A DNA stretch of 64,000 bases from Verrucomicrobiia bacterium. Lineage in GTDB: Bacteria > Verrucomicrobiota > Verrucomicrobiia > Limisphaerales > Fontisphaeraceae. The first letter of the stretch is position 1; each line of letters opens with the position of its first letter. Below the pieces are notes generated by a model, which did no database searches, was not told the origin of the DNA, and saw only the letters and a list, made by a program, of their open reading frames with translations. This document shows, in pieces, positions 18,113-26,231 of this stretch. Made by a program: the position numbers and the translations under genes. The stretch covers positions 186,001 through 250,000 of the forward strand of contig JAOAIT010000018.1 of assembly GCA_026414565.1 (NCBI GenBank), given 5' to 3'.

Positions 18113-18625
18113 CTATTTTTCCTTGAAGAACTCCACCCGCCAGGAGCCATCGGTCTGTAGTTCAGCTTTATGCGTGAAGCCCTCGCGTGCGAGTTTGGCG
18201 TAGAGCGGCAATGGCTCGAAGGGTACAAGCAGCACAAAACTGCCGCCGACCGGCGTTTGCGCGGCGGCCTCGTCAATCAGGGCGCAGGGGGGCTCGCCAC
18301 GCTGAAAGAGCGGGCGGGTATCCACAGTTAGGGGACAATCCGCCAAGCCTTTGGCGGCGGGCTTTTTCCGCGGCGGTTTGAAACCCGGGTCAGGATAGTC
18401 CCCCTTGGTGATGCGTACCCGCCAAACCTCCGGCCCTTTTTCCAAATAGTCCCAATGAAAAGTGCCTGTATGCTCACAGGCCAGTTGATAATACAAGGGC
18501 AGGGGATCGTGGTCATTTACCAGCTCGAGCGCCGCGCCTTGACCCAGCTTGCCCCACACCGCGAAAACCTGAGCGTGCCGTTGTTTGGGTGCCAGTGTCC
18601 GGACATCCACTAAAACATTTTGCAT
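18113..18625 (-). CDS. Tandem DUF2249 (TusA-like fold) protein
   Basis: 170 residues. The first half has the DUF2249 pattern: DVRTLAPKQRH, then LELVNDHDPLPLYYQL and a WDYLEKGPEVWRVRI strand. The second half (from about residue 90) repeats it in a weaker form: VDTRPL, then FVLLVPFEPLPLYAKL and SWRVEF. DUF2249 proteins often accompany denitrification, haem or cupin redox genes, but their activity is not established. No such partner is adjacent here. The start is the ATG at 18625. The protein looks complete and cytoplasmic. Confidence 0.85.
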   Translation of the reverse strand: MQNVLVDVRTLAPKQRHAQVFAVWGKLGQGAALELVNDHDPLPLYYQLACEHTGTFHWDYLEKGPEVWRVRITKGDYPDPGFKPPRKKPAAKGLADCPLTVDTRPLFQRGEPPCALIDEAAAQTPVGGSFVLLVPFEPLPLYAKLAREGFTHKAELQTDGSWRVEFFKEK

Positions 18626-18699
18626 GGGGTAAAACTAGCATGCTTCCAGGAATCGTCATTGACGCATATCAAAGGACATAAGGATGCCATACGATGTCC

Positions 18700-19428
18700 T
18701 TACCGGCGGCCGTCGTACCATATCCCGCAATGCTGGCGGGTGCGACACAAGCGGGCTCCCAGGTAAAAAGAGCGCCCGATGAACTTCAAGTGATCGCCCA
18801 GGGTGTATAAATGGGTCTTACGTCCTGAGGTGATGAGGGGGTGCTCCGTCAAAATGACCACACGCAGACGATGCTTCCGCGCCCAACGCTTCAGCCGCCG
18901 GCTGAAATCTATCTCCTCTGAAACAAACAGCGTTTCATCAAATCCACCAAGTTCTTTGAACGCTTGCGCACGACAAAAGATAAATGAGCCGGCGGCCCAT
19001 TTCAGCGTGCGGCTGCACAGGTTCCAAAACCGCACCGCCCAGTATCCCCAGGGTGCGGAAGCGTCAAATCGCAGCAAGGCCCCGCCGGCCGCAACGTCCT
19101 CCAATTCAGCCGCTCTGGCCACCGCTGCCAGGAGTCCCGGGCAAGGCTGCGAATCCGCGTCCATGAAAACCAGCCATTGACCGCGAGCGGCGCGGGCGCC
19201 GGTGTTGCGGGCACGGGCGATCTGATTCACCGGCTCGAATACCACCCTGGCACCCGCTGCCGCGGCCACGCGGGCGGTCTCGTCAGAAGAGTTATTGTCG
19301 CAAACAATGACCTCCCATGCAAAGCCCTGCGATTCCCATGCTGCCGCCGCAGCCTGCCGCAACACCAACAAAGAGGCCGGCAATAACTTTTCCTCGTTAA
19401 AAGCAGGGACAATGACGGAAAACTTCAC
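18700..19428 (-). CDS. Family 2 glycosyltransferase
   Basis: 242 residues from a GTG start. It opens with the GT-A nucleotide-sugar fold: FSVIVPAFNEE, then VIVCDNNSSDET, ARNTGARAARG and FMDADSQP, whose DAD is the metal-binding DxD. The acceptor-side motif SEEIDFSRRL is also present. There is no clear membrane anchor, and the C-terminus ends shortly after the catalytic domain. It transfers a sugar from a nucleotide donor to an unknown acceptor, perhaps a lipid or cell-surface glycan. It lies 42 bases downstream of the small membrane protein at 19471, so cotranscription is plausible. Confidence 0.88.
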   Translation of the reverse strand: MKFSVIVPAFNEEKLLPASLLVLRQAAAAAWESQGFAWEVIVCDNNSSDETARVAAAAGARVVFEPVNQIARARNTGARAARGQWLVFMDADSQPCPGLLAAVARAAELEDVAAGGALLRFDASAPWGYWAVRFWNLCSRTLKWAAGSFIFCRAQAFKELGGFDETLFVSEEIDFSRRLKRWARKHRLRVVILTEHPLITSGRKTHLYTLGDHLKFIGRSFYLGARLCRTRQHCGIWYDGRR

Positions 19429-19470
19429 GTGGGTGACATTCCGGGCGCAACGGCAAGCCCGCCGTCTGGA

Positions 19471-19734
19471 TCACTTCAACTCCTTGCGCAACATCTTCAA
19501 GGTGGGATAGTTGTCCAACCGGATGGAAAAAGGCAGGTAAATCAGGATGCCCACCAGCGGCAAACCGGTGATAATTAAGATCCAAAAGAGCCGTTGGCGG
19601 CGGGTGAAACCCTGGGAATTCAGACTGGACAGGGCGCAAATCACCAGGGCCAGCCAGATAATCATCATGCAGGCGGCAATCTGCAAATTCCACTTGGGAT
19701 CGCTGAAACTAAAACGATTCAAGAGTTCACCCAT
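19471..19734 (-). CDS. Small PLDc_N-type two-helix membrane protein
   Basis: 87 residues with two hydrophobic helices (about 17-36 and 50-68) joined by a short basic loop (FTRRQRLFW). This matches the phospholipase D nuclease N-terminal (PLDc_N) family, whose free-standing members are small inner-membrane proteins of unknown role. It lacks any HKD catalytic motif. The region is AT-richer than its neighbours. It sits between the FHA-cyclase gene and the glycosyltransferase on the same strand. Confidence 0.75.
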   Translation of the reverse strand: MGELLNRFSFSDPKWNLQIAACMMIIWLALVICALSSLNSQGFTRRQRLFWILIITGLPLVGILIYLPFSIRLDNYPTLKMLRKELK

Positions 19735-19785
19735 AGGCCATCAAGATAATCACCCGGCTGCTGCCGCGCAATAGCGTTTATGCCT

Positions 19786-20658
19786 CTAGAATGCGTAGAA
19801 AGTCTCGGCCTGGCGGAAACCCAGGAGGGTGAAGGTACCGATTTCGAAGGTCTCAATAAAAGGCTGCAGGCGCTCGCGCGCTGCGGCGCTGAGCAGGGTG
19901 GTCTGGCCTTGGGCGCCCGCCAGTTTTTCCATGCGAAAAAGGCGGTTAACCTCCTGACCCATGAGGGTTTCATCCCCCGTCACGGCAGAAATTCCAAACG
20001 CGACCTGCCCATAATGGACCACAAAGCGGAAGGGCGGCTCCGCCTTGGCCTGCAGTTCAAGCAAGTCTTTGATACATTGAGCCACGGAGGCGGTGGCCTG
20101 TTCATCCTCCTTCCAGAAAGCCAGAAATCCGTCGCCGAGGTACTGATTGAGCACACCATGATGGCGGCGGACAATTTTGCGGCCATCTTCCATCCAGCGC
20201 TCCATCACCTGCGCCTGCTGGGATGGGAGCAAATTTTGCATGATCATGGTGGCGTCCAGCACCTCGGCCAGCAGCAACCAGCCCTCATCCAGTCGCACTG
20301 CGTGGAAGGGAGCGTTGGCCGGAGGCGGAGAAGCCTCCGTCGTGCTGCCCGGCTGATGAAAAACCAACTCATATTCCCCAATGCCAAGGCGGTCCCCATC
20401 GCGCAGCAGCATGGGCTGGGTAATGCGCCGGCCATTGAGAAAAGTGCCGTTGCTGCTGGCCAAATCCACCAGCCAATGCTCATTTTTGCTCTGCACATGC
20501 ACCAGCGCGTGGCGGCGGGAAACCTTGGCGCCTTCAAGCACGACCTGATTGGTCAGAGACCGGCCAATGCCACAAGATCCCAGCACAGACCACCGGCGTC
20601 CATCTTGCGCCTCAAGCCACACCGATTCCTTGCCAGCCGTGGGAGGAGTTTCACTCAT
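19786..20658 (-). CDS. FHA domain - class III nucleotide cyclase-like fusion
   Basis: 290 residues from the ATG at 20658. Residues about 20-105 are an FHA phosphothreonine-binding domain with GRS, SRRHA and SSNGTFLNG. Residues about 120-285 resemble an adenylate/guanylate cyclase catalytic domain: the central YLGDGFLAFW motif with the second metal Asp, HYGQVAFG, and GQEVNRLFRMEKLA, which fits the family's VN-x3-R region. The first metal-binding Asp of active cyclases appears to be missing, because the first strand reads LLAEVLDAT. The protein may be an inactive binding domain or use an altered site. No membrane anchor is visible. Confidence 0.85.
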   Translation of the reverse strand: MSETPPTAGKESVWLEAQDGRRWSVLGSCGIGRSLTNQVVLEGAKVSRRHALVHVQSKNEHWLVDLASSNGTFLNGRRITQPMLLRDGDRLGIGEYELVFHQPGSTTEASPPPANAPFHAVRLDEGWLLLAEVLDATMIMQNLLPSQQAQVMERWMEDGRKIVRRHHGVLNQYLGDGFLAFWKEDEQATASVAQCIKDLLELQAKAEPPFRFVVHYGQVAFGISAVTGDETLMGQEVNRLFRMEKLAGAQGQTTLLSAAARERLQPFIETFEIGTFTLLGFRQAETFYAF

Positions 20659-20829
20659 ATCTTTTTCCGACGACAAATGCGCGCAGACCGGGATTGTGAT
20701 GATTGCCGAACGGACTTACTACCATGCCCCCGGAGAAACCACAAGCCCCAAGTCCGATGGGCGGATTGGTTCAGGGTCATTGGGGTTGCGGAAAGCGCCA
20801 GCGTTGAACCCGAGTCCTTCAGTAATTGC

Positions 20830-22209
20830 TCACAGGAACTTGCCGGGATTAAGGATGCCCCGGGGGTCCAGGGCCGCCTTGATGTCTTTATGGAGACGCC
20901 GCACCTCGCGACTGACAGCCTGCGGAAACCACGGCTTTTTAGCCAGCCCCACCCCGTGTTCGCCGGTAATGACGCCGCCCCAAGCCAGAATCTGCGTGAA
21001 AAGTTTGTCCAACACCTTTCGGCTGCGGGCCTCTGCGCCCGGTTGATTGAAGTCCACCATGATGTTGACGTGGATGTTGCCGTCGCCGGCATGGCCAAAG
21101 CAGGCCACAGGGAAGCCGGATTCCTTTTGCAAACGCGCCGTGAAGCGAAACAAATCCTCCAGCCGCCCGCGCGGCACCACAATATCCTCATTGAGCTTGG
21201 TCAGGCCGGTGTCCCGCAACGCATAACTGAACTCGCGTCGCAACTGCCAGAGCTGTTCGCAGGCCTCGGCGCCAAGGGCATGTTGAATGAACAAATGGGG
21301 CAGGGAGCGAATCAGGCGGCGCAAATCCCCCAAATCCGCCTTCACGGCCGCCAGTCGCCCGTCCAATTCCACGAAAATCAGGGCCCCACAACCGCGCAGA
21401 CGGCGGCTGCCGGTTCGGCGGCGGGCGGCCTCCAAGGTAAATTGATCTGCCACCTCCAGGGCACAGGGCAAAAAGCCTGCGGCAAAAATGCGTCGGATGG
21501 CCTGAGCGGCATGCCCCATGTGATTAAAGCCCACCACCAGCAAGGCGCGGTAAGGGGGCAGGGGGAGTAGTTTCAATGTGGCCTCGGTGATGACGCCCAG
21601 CATTCCTTCGCTGCCCACGAACAGGCGGGCAAGGTCAAAGCCTGTCTTGTTCTTGTGGGTACGGCTGCCCAGGCGCAAGACCTCGCCATTGGCCCGCACG
21701 ACCTCCAAGCCCAGGACATAATCGCGCGTGACCCCATATTTGAGACAGCGCGGCCCGCCCGCGTTGGAAGCGATGTTACCGCCGATGGAACAATCTTTCC
21801 GGCTGGCCGGATCCGGCGGATAGTAAAGGCCCTTTTTTTCCACGGCCTCCTGGAGCGTCTGAGTGTGCACCCCTGGCTCCACCACGGCCACGAAGTCGCC
21901 GGGATGGATTTCTTTGATGCGATTCATGCCCTCCAAGGAAAGCACGATGCCGCCCTGTTGGGGCACGCAACCGCCAACATAGCCATGACCCGCGCCACGA
22001 GCGGTCACTGGCAGACCGTGGCGATGCGCAAAGGACAACAGTCGCGCCACGCTTTCAGTCGAACGGGGCAGAGCGACTGCCTCGGGCACTCGCGCGGCGA
22101 ACCATTTGTCGCCCGCGTAAGCCTGACAAGTCACCGGGTCTATTGCTAATTCGCCCTCGGGCAGCAGTTGCCGCAACCGGCGCAGGAGGGAAGGGGACAA
22201 GGCACTCAT
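20830..22209 (-). CDS. glcD: FAD-binding oxidase, glycolate oxidase subunit GlcD type
   Basis: 459 residues of the FAD-linked oxidase (PCMH-type) family. The N-terminal FAD domain has ARGAGHGYVGG, SIGGNIASNAGG and GSEGMLGVITEATL. The C-terminal domain ends with CFGHAGDGNIHVN and GEHGVGLAKK, the His-containing flavin/metal-site motifs of GlcD and D-lactate dehydrogenases. It oxidises a 2-hydroxy acid such as glycolate or D-lactate. The GlcE and GlcF partners are not adjacent. Its start overlaps the stop of the DUF2007 gene by four bases (ATGA), indicating translational coupling in the mla operon. Confidence 0.9.
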   Translation of the reverse strand: MSALSPSLLRRLRQLLPEGELAIDPVTCQAYAGDKWFAARVPEAVALPRSTESVARLLSFAHRHGLPVTARGAGHGYVGGCVPQQGGIVLSLEGMNRIKEIHPGDFVAVVEPGVHTQTLQEAVEKKGLYYPPDPASRKDCSIGGNIASNAGGPRCLKYGVTRDYVLGLEVVRANGEVLRLGSRTHKNKTGFDLARLFVGSEGMLGVITEATLKLLPLPPYRALLVVGFNHMGHAAQAIRRIFAAGFLPCALEVADQFTLEAARRRTGSRRLRGCGALIFVELDGRLAAVKADLGDLRRLIRSLPHLFIQHALGAEACEQLWQLRREFSYALRDTGLTKLNEDIVVPRGRLEDLFRFTARLQKESGFPVACFGHAGDGNIHVNIMVDFNQPGAEARSRKVLDKLFTQILAWGGVITGEHGVGLAKKPWFPQAVSREVRRLHKDIKAALDPRGILNPGKFL

Positions 22210-22472
22210 GCAGGAGAAGCCCCATCTGGCGCAGAATCATCCGCCGGGGGCACTGGAGCACTGGATGCAAGAAAGGCCTTGGCCTCGTCAGCTTGATCGG
22301 CCGGCACCTCGACGCGGACACCGCCGGCGGCCAAGCTGTAACCCTCAAGGCTTAGCGCTGCCAGTTCATGGCTGACCGAGGCAAAGAAACCGGCCGCCTG
22401 CAAGCGACTGCAAACCAGTTGCGCCTCGGCCAGGTTCAGCGTTTTGAAAATGACGACCGGATTGGACTCCAT
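22206..22472 (-). CDS. DUF2007 small protein
   Basis: 88 residues. It has the DUF2007 pattern (VVIFKTLNLAEAQLVCSRLQAAGF, cut short here), a strand pair ending in GGVRVEVPADQADEA, and an Ala/Pro-rich tail. Related proteins are annotated as putative signal-transducing proteins because they resemble PII-like folds, but no function is proven. It sits between the PIN-TRAM gene (8 bases upstream) and glcD (4-base overlap) and so is almost certainly in the same transcript. Confidence 0.8.
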   Translation of the reverse strand: MESNPVVIFKTLNLAEAQLVCSRLQAAGFFASVSHELAALSLEGYSLAAGGVRVEVPADQADEAKAFLASSAPVPPADDSAPDGASPA

Positions 22473-22480
22473 AAAGAAAG

Positions 22481-23485
22481 TTACGAGTGATTCTTAATTT
22501 CGGCAAATATGATCACGCCGGCGCCGGTCTGCAGCAAACTTTGCACCTGCACATTGGCCTGCTGCCCTATGTAGGGCTGGCCCTGGTTGACCACCACCAT
22601 CGTGCCGTCGGGCAAATAACCCACTCCCTGTCCCTTGTCCTTGCCTTCCCGCACGATTTTCAAGTTCAACGTGTCCCCGGGAAGCACCACGGGTTTGAGG
22701 ACTGATGCCATTTCGGCGATGTTCAGGCAACGCACGGACTGCAAGTCCGCGATTTTGGCAAGGTTGTAGTCTGTGGTAATCAGCCGGGCTTGAAGGGATT
22801 TGGCCAGCCGCACCAGCTTGGCGTCCACGCCGTTTTCGTCAGGGTATTCGGCATCGTGGATTTTCAAGTCCACTCCGTGCAGACGGCGGATGCGGTTCAA
22901 AATATCCAGCCCCCGGCGCCCCCGGGCGCGTTTGACAGGATCGGAAGAATCTGCGATCTGCTGCACCTCGTGCAGGACAAAGCGGGGCACAACGACGGTG
23001 CCCTCCAAAAAACGGCGCTCGATTAGTTCCACCACCCGTCCATCCACGATGGCGCTGGTATCCAGCAAAAGCAATGAAGTGGGTTGGGACTGCGATTGAA
23101 AACGGACAAACGGGATGATCAGCGAGAAGTCCTCCTTATTGCTGCGCATGGCCAGTACCATCCCCAGATAGCCAAAAAACAAGAAGGTAACCAGCCGGAT
23201 CAACCAGCGCACGGGCATCTCATCGGCATATTGAAAAAGACCGGAGCGGTCCACCATCCAGGCAATAAAACTGCCCAGCGCCAGGCCGAAGGTGGCCGCC
23301 GAAAACGCCCGGAGGGAGAACCCTTTAAGCATTTCCTCAATGGCGATGAGCAATCCCCCAAAGCCAAAGCCCGCCAGTGCCCCCCAATACCACTGACTGA
23401 TCAGCTCTTCACGCACCTGGCTGATCGCCACGCCGCCCAGTATGCACAAGAGCAGAAAAAATATCCGAATGACCCAAAAAGACAT
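22481..23485 (-). CDS. Membrane PIN-TRAM domain protein (YacL-like)
   Basis: 334 residues. Residues 1-115 hold four hydrophobic helices. Residues about 137-260 form a PIN nuclease domain with LLLLDTSAIVDGR, FVLHEVQQIAD and LITTDYNLAKIA, giving the expected acidic residues. Residues about 270-330 form a C-terminal TRAM domain that usually binds RNA. This is the YacL architecture known from Firmicutes and many diderms. An RNA-directed nuclease at the membrane is inferred; the substrate is unknown. It begins 3 bases after mlaD's stop, an odd partner for a lipid transporter. Confidence 0.88.
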   Translation of the reverse strand: MSFWVIRIFFLLLCILGGVAISQVREELISQWYWGALAGFGFGGLLIAIEEMLKGFSLRAFSAATFGLALGSFIAWMVDRSGLFQYADEMPVRWLIRLVTFLFFGYLGMVLAMRSNKEDFSLIIPFVRFQSQSQPTSLLLLDTSAIVDGRVVELIERRFLEGTVVVPRFVLHEVQQIADSSDPVKRARGRRGLDILNRIRRLHGVDLKIHDAEYPDENGVDAKLVRLAKSLQARLITTDYNLAKIADLQSVRCLNIAEMASVLKPVVLPGDTLNLKIVREGKDKGQGVGYLPDGTMVVVNQGQPYIGQQANVQVQSLLQTGAGVIIFAEIKNHS

Positions 23486-23488
23486 GTC

Positions 23489-24592
23489 TTAATTCGCGCG
23501 CCCAGCAGAAGATTTGACGCTGGCGGCGGTATTGGTCTTCGGATATTTCGGTTTCCACAACATCCACCAAAGGCCAAATCGGTTGAGATTGCCGGCGGCC
23601 ACATTCAAGTTGGAGCTGAGCAAACTGGCGTGCTCCAACGTGGCTGCGGCGTTGCTTTTCATCGTATCATCCCGCAGCAATCCGCCCAGCAATCCCCGCC
23701 CCGCGTCCAGGTCCGCCTGCACGCTGGAGACAATATTGGTCACAGATTGCGAGGCGTTTTCAATGTTTTTTACGACATTGTCCAACCTTGGTTTGCTGGT
23801 GTTCACCCAATCCTCGAGCGAATCACCGGTGCGGCGCAGGCTGGCGGTGGTGAGATGGACGTTGCTGGAAGCCTGACGCAAATCGAAAATCGCCTCCGAA
23901 ACCACCGAGGTGTGACCTTGGATAAGCGCTTCAAGCTGCTCGGAGGCACGCCGCGCCCGCTCGGAAAGTACCGCCGCATTGGTCAATATCTCAGGCACTT
24001 TTTCCTGCACACTCTCCGAGGCGCGCCGTACATTCTCGAGCATCTGCACGATATTGGTTGTGTAATTGGTGAGGCTTTGCTGGCTAAGCAGCGTGCCATT
24101 GACGTTGCTAAAGGCGCTGCGCACGTCCGTCAAGGTCGCTCCCACGCTGTCCAGCAGATCGCTGGCGCGGCGGGCGGTATCTTGCAAATCAAAGGGCGGC
24201 AGGCATTTGACGACATCGCCATTTTGCAAATACCCCCCCGTGGTGCTGCGCGGGGCGATGGCCACGTATTGATCGCCCAAGAAACCGGATTGCTCGATGG
24301 CAAACACCGCATCCCGCCGGATCAGGTATTTGGAATAAATACGAGCAGTCAGAATGACCGAGCGGCCATCAGGGGTTAATTCAATCTTGTGCACATACCC
24401 CACCGGAACGCCGGCCATCAGTACCGCAGCCCGGGGTTTGATGCCGCTGACATTCGGGGTGCGCAGGTAAAGGTCGTAGGTGTCCTCAAACCAATCGCCC
24501 GTCTTGCTGAAATTGAGCAATAACACGGCCAAAGCCACCAGGCCAATCAGTACAAACACGCCCACGCGCGTGGTCAGGCTTTTTTCGCTCAT
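23489..24592 (-). CDS. mlaD: MlaD-family MCE-domain lipid-binding protein
   Basis: 367 residues from the ATG at 24592, one base after mlaF's stop. One N-terminal transmembrane helix (about 12-30) is followed by an MCE domain (about 40-120: GIKPRAAVLMAGVPVGYV, and SGFLGDQYVAI). After that comes a long helical region of about 200 residues rich in Ala, Ser and Asn, likely a coiled coil or needle that spans the periplasm. In Mla systems this subunit hands phospholipids between the ABC transporter and periplasmic or outer-membrane partners. Gene order mlaE-mlaF-mlaD is clear here; mlaB and mlaC are not adjacent. Confidence 0.9.
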   Translation of the reverse strand: MSEKSLTTRVGVFVLIGLVALAVLLLNFSKTGDWFEDTYDLYLRTPNVSGIKPRAAVLMAGVPVGYVHKIELTPDGRSVILTARIYSKYLIRRDAVFAIEQSGFLGDQYVAIAPRSTTGGYLQNGDVVKCLPPFDLQDTARRASDLLDSVGATLTDVRSAFSNVNGTLLSQQSLTNYTTNIVQMLENVRRASESVQEKVPEILTNAAVLSERARRASEQLEALIQGHTSVVSEAIFDLRQASSNVHLTTASLRRTGDSLEDWVNTSKPRLDNVVKNIENASQSVTNIVSSVQADLDAGRGLLGGLLRDDTMKSNAAATLEHASLLSSNLNVAAGNLNRFGLWWMLWKPKYPKTNTAASVKSSAGRAN

Positions 24593-24593
24593 A

Positions 24594-25340
24594 TCAAAAA
24601 TCAATTTCTTTGGGGTCGCTGATACCGTTCACGAACCGGTGAATGATGGGGTCGTTGGATTGAAAAAAATGCGCCGGCGGCCCGTCCGCATAAATCCGGC
24701 CCTGGTGCAGCATCATCACCCGGCGAGCGATGGTACGCACGCTGCGCATGTCATGGGTCACCACAACCGTGGTCACCTTTAATCGCTCACAAACGCGAAC
24801 AATCAAATGGTCAATGCTGTCCGAAACAATGGGATCCAGGCCGGTGGTGGGCTCATCGTACAAGACGATTTCCGGCCGATAGACGATGGCCCGCGCCAGC
24901 CCCACCCGCTTGCGCATGCCCCCCGATAACTGAGCCGGCTTTTTGACCCCGGCTCCGGGCAAATCCACCATCTCCAGGGCCTCTTCCACTCGTTCTTTGA
25001 TCTCCGCCTCGCTCAGGTTTCCATGACGCCGCAAGGGAAAAGCAATATTTTCGAACACCGTCAGGGAATCGAACAAAGCCGCGCTCTGAAACAACATGCC
25101 AAACCGGCGGCGCACTGTAAGTAGCTGGCGTTCATTTAATTTGGCCAGATTTTCTCCGGCCACCCAGACCTCACCGCGGTCAGGTTGCAGCAAACCGATC
25201 AGATGCTTGAGCAGGATGCTCTTGCCACAACCGCTGCGCCCAATAATGGCCACCGCCTCCCCGGCTTCAATGGTCAAGCTCACGCCATCCAAAACCCGCT
25301 GGCGGCCGAAGCTTTTTTCCACTGCGCGAACCTGGATCAT
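24594..25340 (-). CDS. mlaF: Mla-type lipid ABC transporter, ATP-binding subunit
   Basis: 248 residues from the ATG at 25340; an in-frame TTG directly abuts mlaE's stop at 25346. It carries a complete ABC ATPase: Walker A GRSGCGKS, Q-loop LFQSAALF, signature LSGGMRKRV, Walker B IVLYDEPTTGLD and the switch His in VVVTHD. LSGGM together with the AALFDSLTVFEN segment is characteristic of MlaF/Ttg2A proteins. It powers phospholipid movement between inner and outer membranes with MlaE and MlaD. Spacing of 6 bases to mlaE and 1 base to mlaD shows one operon. Confidence 0.92.
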   Translation of the reverse strand: MIQVRAVEKSFGRQRVLDGVSLTIEAGEAVAIIGRSGCGKSILLKHLIGLLQPDRGEVWVAGENLAKLNERQLLTVRRRFGMLFQSAALFDSLTVFENIAFPLRRHGNLSEAEIKERVEEALEMVDLPGAGVKKPAQLSGGMRKRVGLARAIVYRPEIVLYDEPTTGLDPIVSDSIDHLIVRVCERLKVTTVVVTHDMRSVRTIARRVMMLHQGRIYADGPPAHFFQSNDPIIHRFVNGISDPKEIDF

Positions 25341-25346
25341 GGCCAA

Positions 25347-26147
25347 TCAGTTGAGCACTTTCACCAACAACAGGGTCAGGAAAAAGTTGCTGATCAGGAT
25401 GGTAATGGAAGCAAAGACGACCGCCTCCGTCGTGGCGCGGCCCACGCCCTCCGCTCCCTCCTTGCAGGTCAGTCCCTTGTAACAGCCGATCATGGCCAGG
25501 GTATGGCCAAAAACCACCGATTTGATGATTCCCTGCCAGAGGTCCGAAGGATCCGTGAACTGCACCATGTTGTTATAGGCATACACGGGATCAATCCCCA
25601 GCAAGAAGGTTCCCACGATGAAAGCCGCCATAATGCCCACCGTGATCGAGCCGATGGTAAGCAGCGGCAGGGCGATGGTGGCAGCCAAAACGCGGGGCAC
25701 CACCAGGTAATCCACCGGATGCGTGGCCAGCGTGCGCAGCGCATCAATCTGCTCGGTGACCCGCATGGTGCCCAGCTCTGCCGCCATGGCCGCCCCCACC
25801 CGGCCCGCCACCATTAACGCGCTCAGCACCGGGCCAAGCTCGGCGCACATGGACACGCTCACCACCGCCAGGGTGGCAGTGTCCATCTTGACCTTGTGGA
25901 ATTGGAAGTAGGTCTGGGCACAAAGCACCATGCCCGTAAACGCCCCGGTAATCAGCACCACCGACAGGCTCTTCACCCCGATGTGATAAATCTGGTAAAT
26001 AACGTCCCGTGGCGGTGGCCGGTGCAACAGCAACGAACGGAAAAACTCCAATGCCAGCAAGGCAATGCTGCCCAGGCCTTGCAGAGGCTCCAACACCCAT
26101 TTTTCCAGTTGCGGCCTCATGAACGGCACGCAATCTAGCAGAGTCAT
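25347..26147 (-). CDS. mlaE: Mla-type lipid ABC transporter, permease subunit
   Basis: 266 residues from the ATG at 26147, which has a GGAAG three bases before it; a GTG at 26192 would add 15 residues. It is a MlaE-family permease: an amphipathic N-terminal helix, then about five transmembrane segments, with the conserved ELGPVLSALMVAGRVGAAMAAELG and the EQIDALRTLATHPVDYLV loop (each quoted in part). It moves phospholipids across the inner membrane with MlaF. It is the first gene of a minus-strand operon that runs to glcD and diverges from the ETF-QO-like gene about 85 bases away. Confidence 0.92.
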   Translation of the reverse strand: MTLLDCVPFMRPQLEKWVLEPLQGLGSIALLALEFFRSLLLHRPPPRDVIYQIYHIGVKSLSVVLITGAFTGMVLCAQTYFQFHKVKMDTATLAVVSVSMCAELGPVLSALMVAGRVGAAMAAELGTMRVTEQIDALRTLATHPVDYLVVPRVLAATIALPLLTIGSITVGIMAAFIVGTFLLGIDPVYAYNNMVQFTDPSDLWQGIIKSVVFGHTLAMIGCYKGLTCKEGAEGVGRATTEAVVFASITILISNFFLTLLLVKVLN

Positions 26148-26231
26148 CCGCTTCCAAGCAAGTCGGGCGTTGTCACAGTACGTTAACGCCACGCTTGTCA
26201 GCCTGTCGGGCTTGTCCTAGTGTTGCCCGTG

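Noticed and set aside
19780-21570. 596-codon plus-strand open frame opposite the FHA-cyclase and glcD genes
   Set aside because: It is a shadow of conserved minus-strand genes and has low-complexity His/Gln-rich translation.
23084-24379. 431-codon plus-strand open frame opposite mlaD and the PIN-TRAM gene
   Set aside because: It is antisense to both genes and carries no motif.
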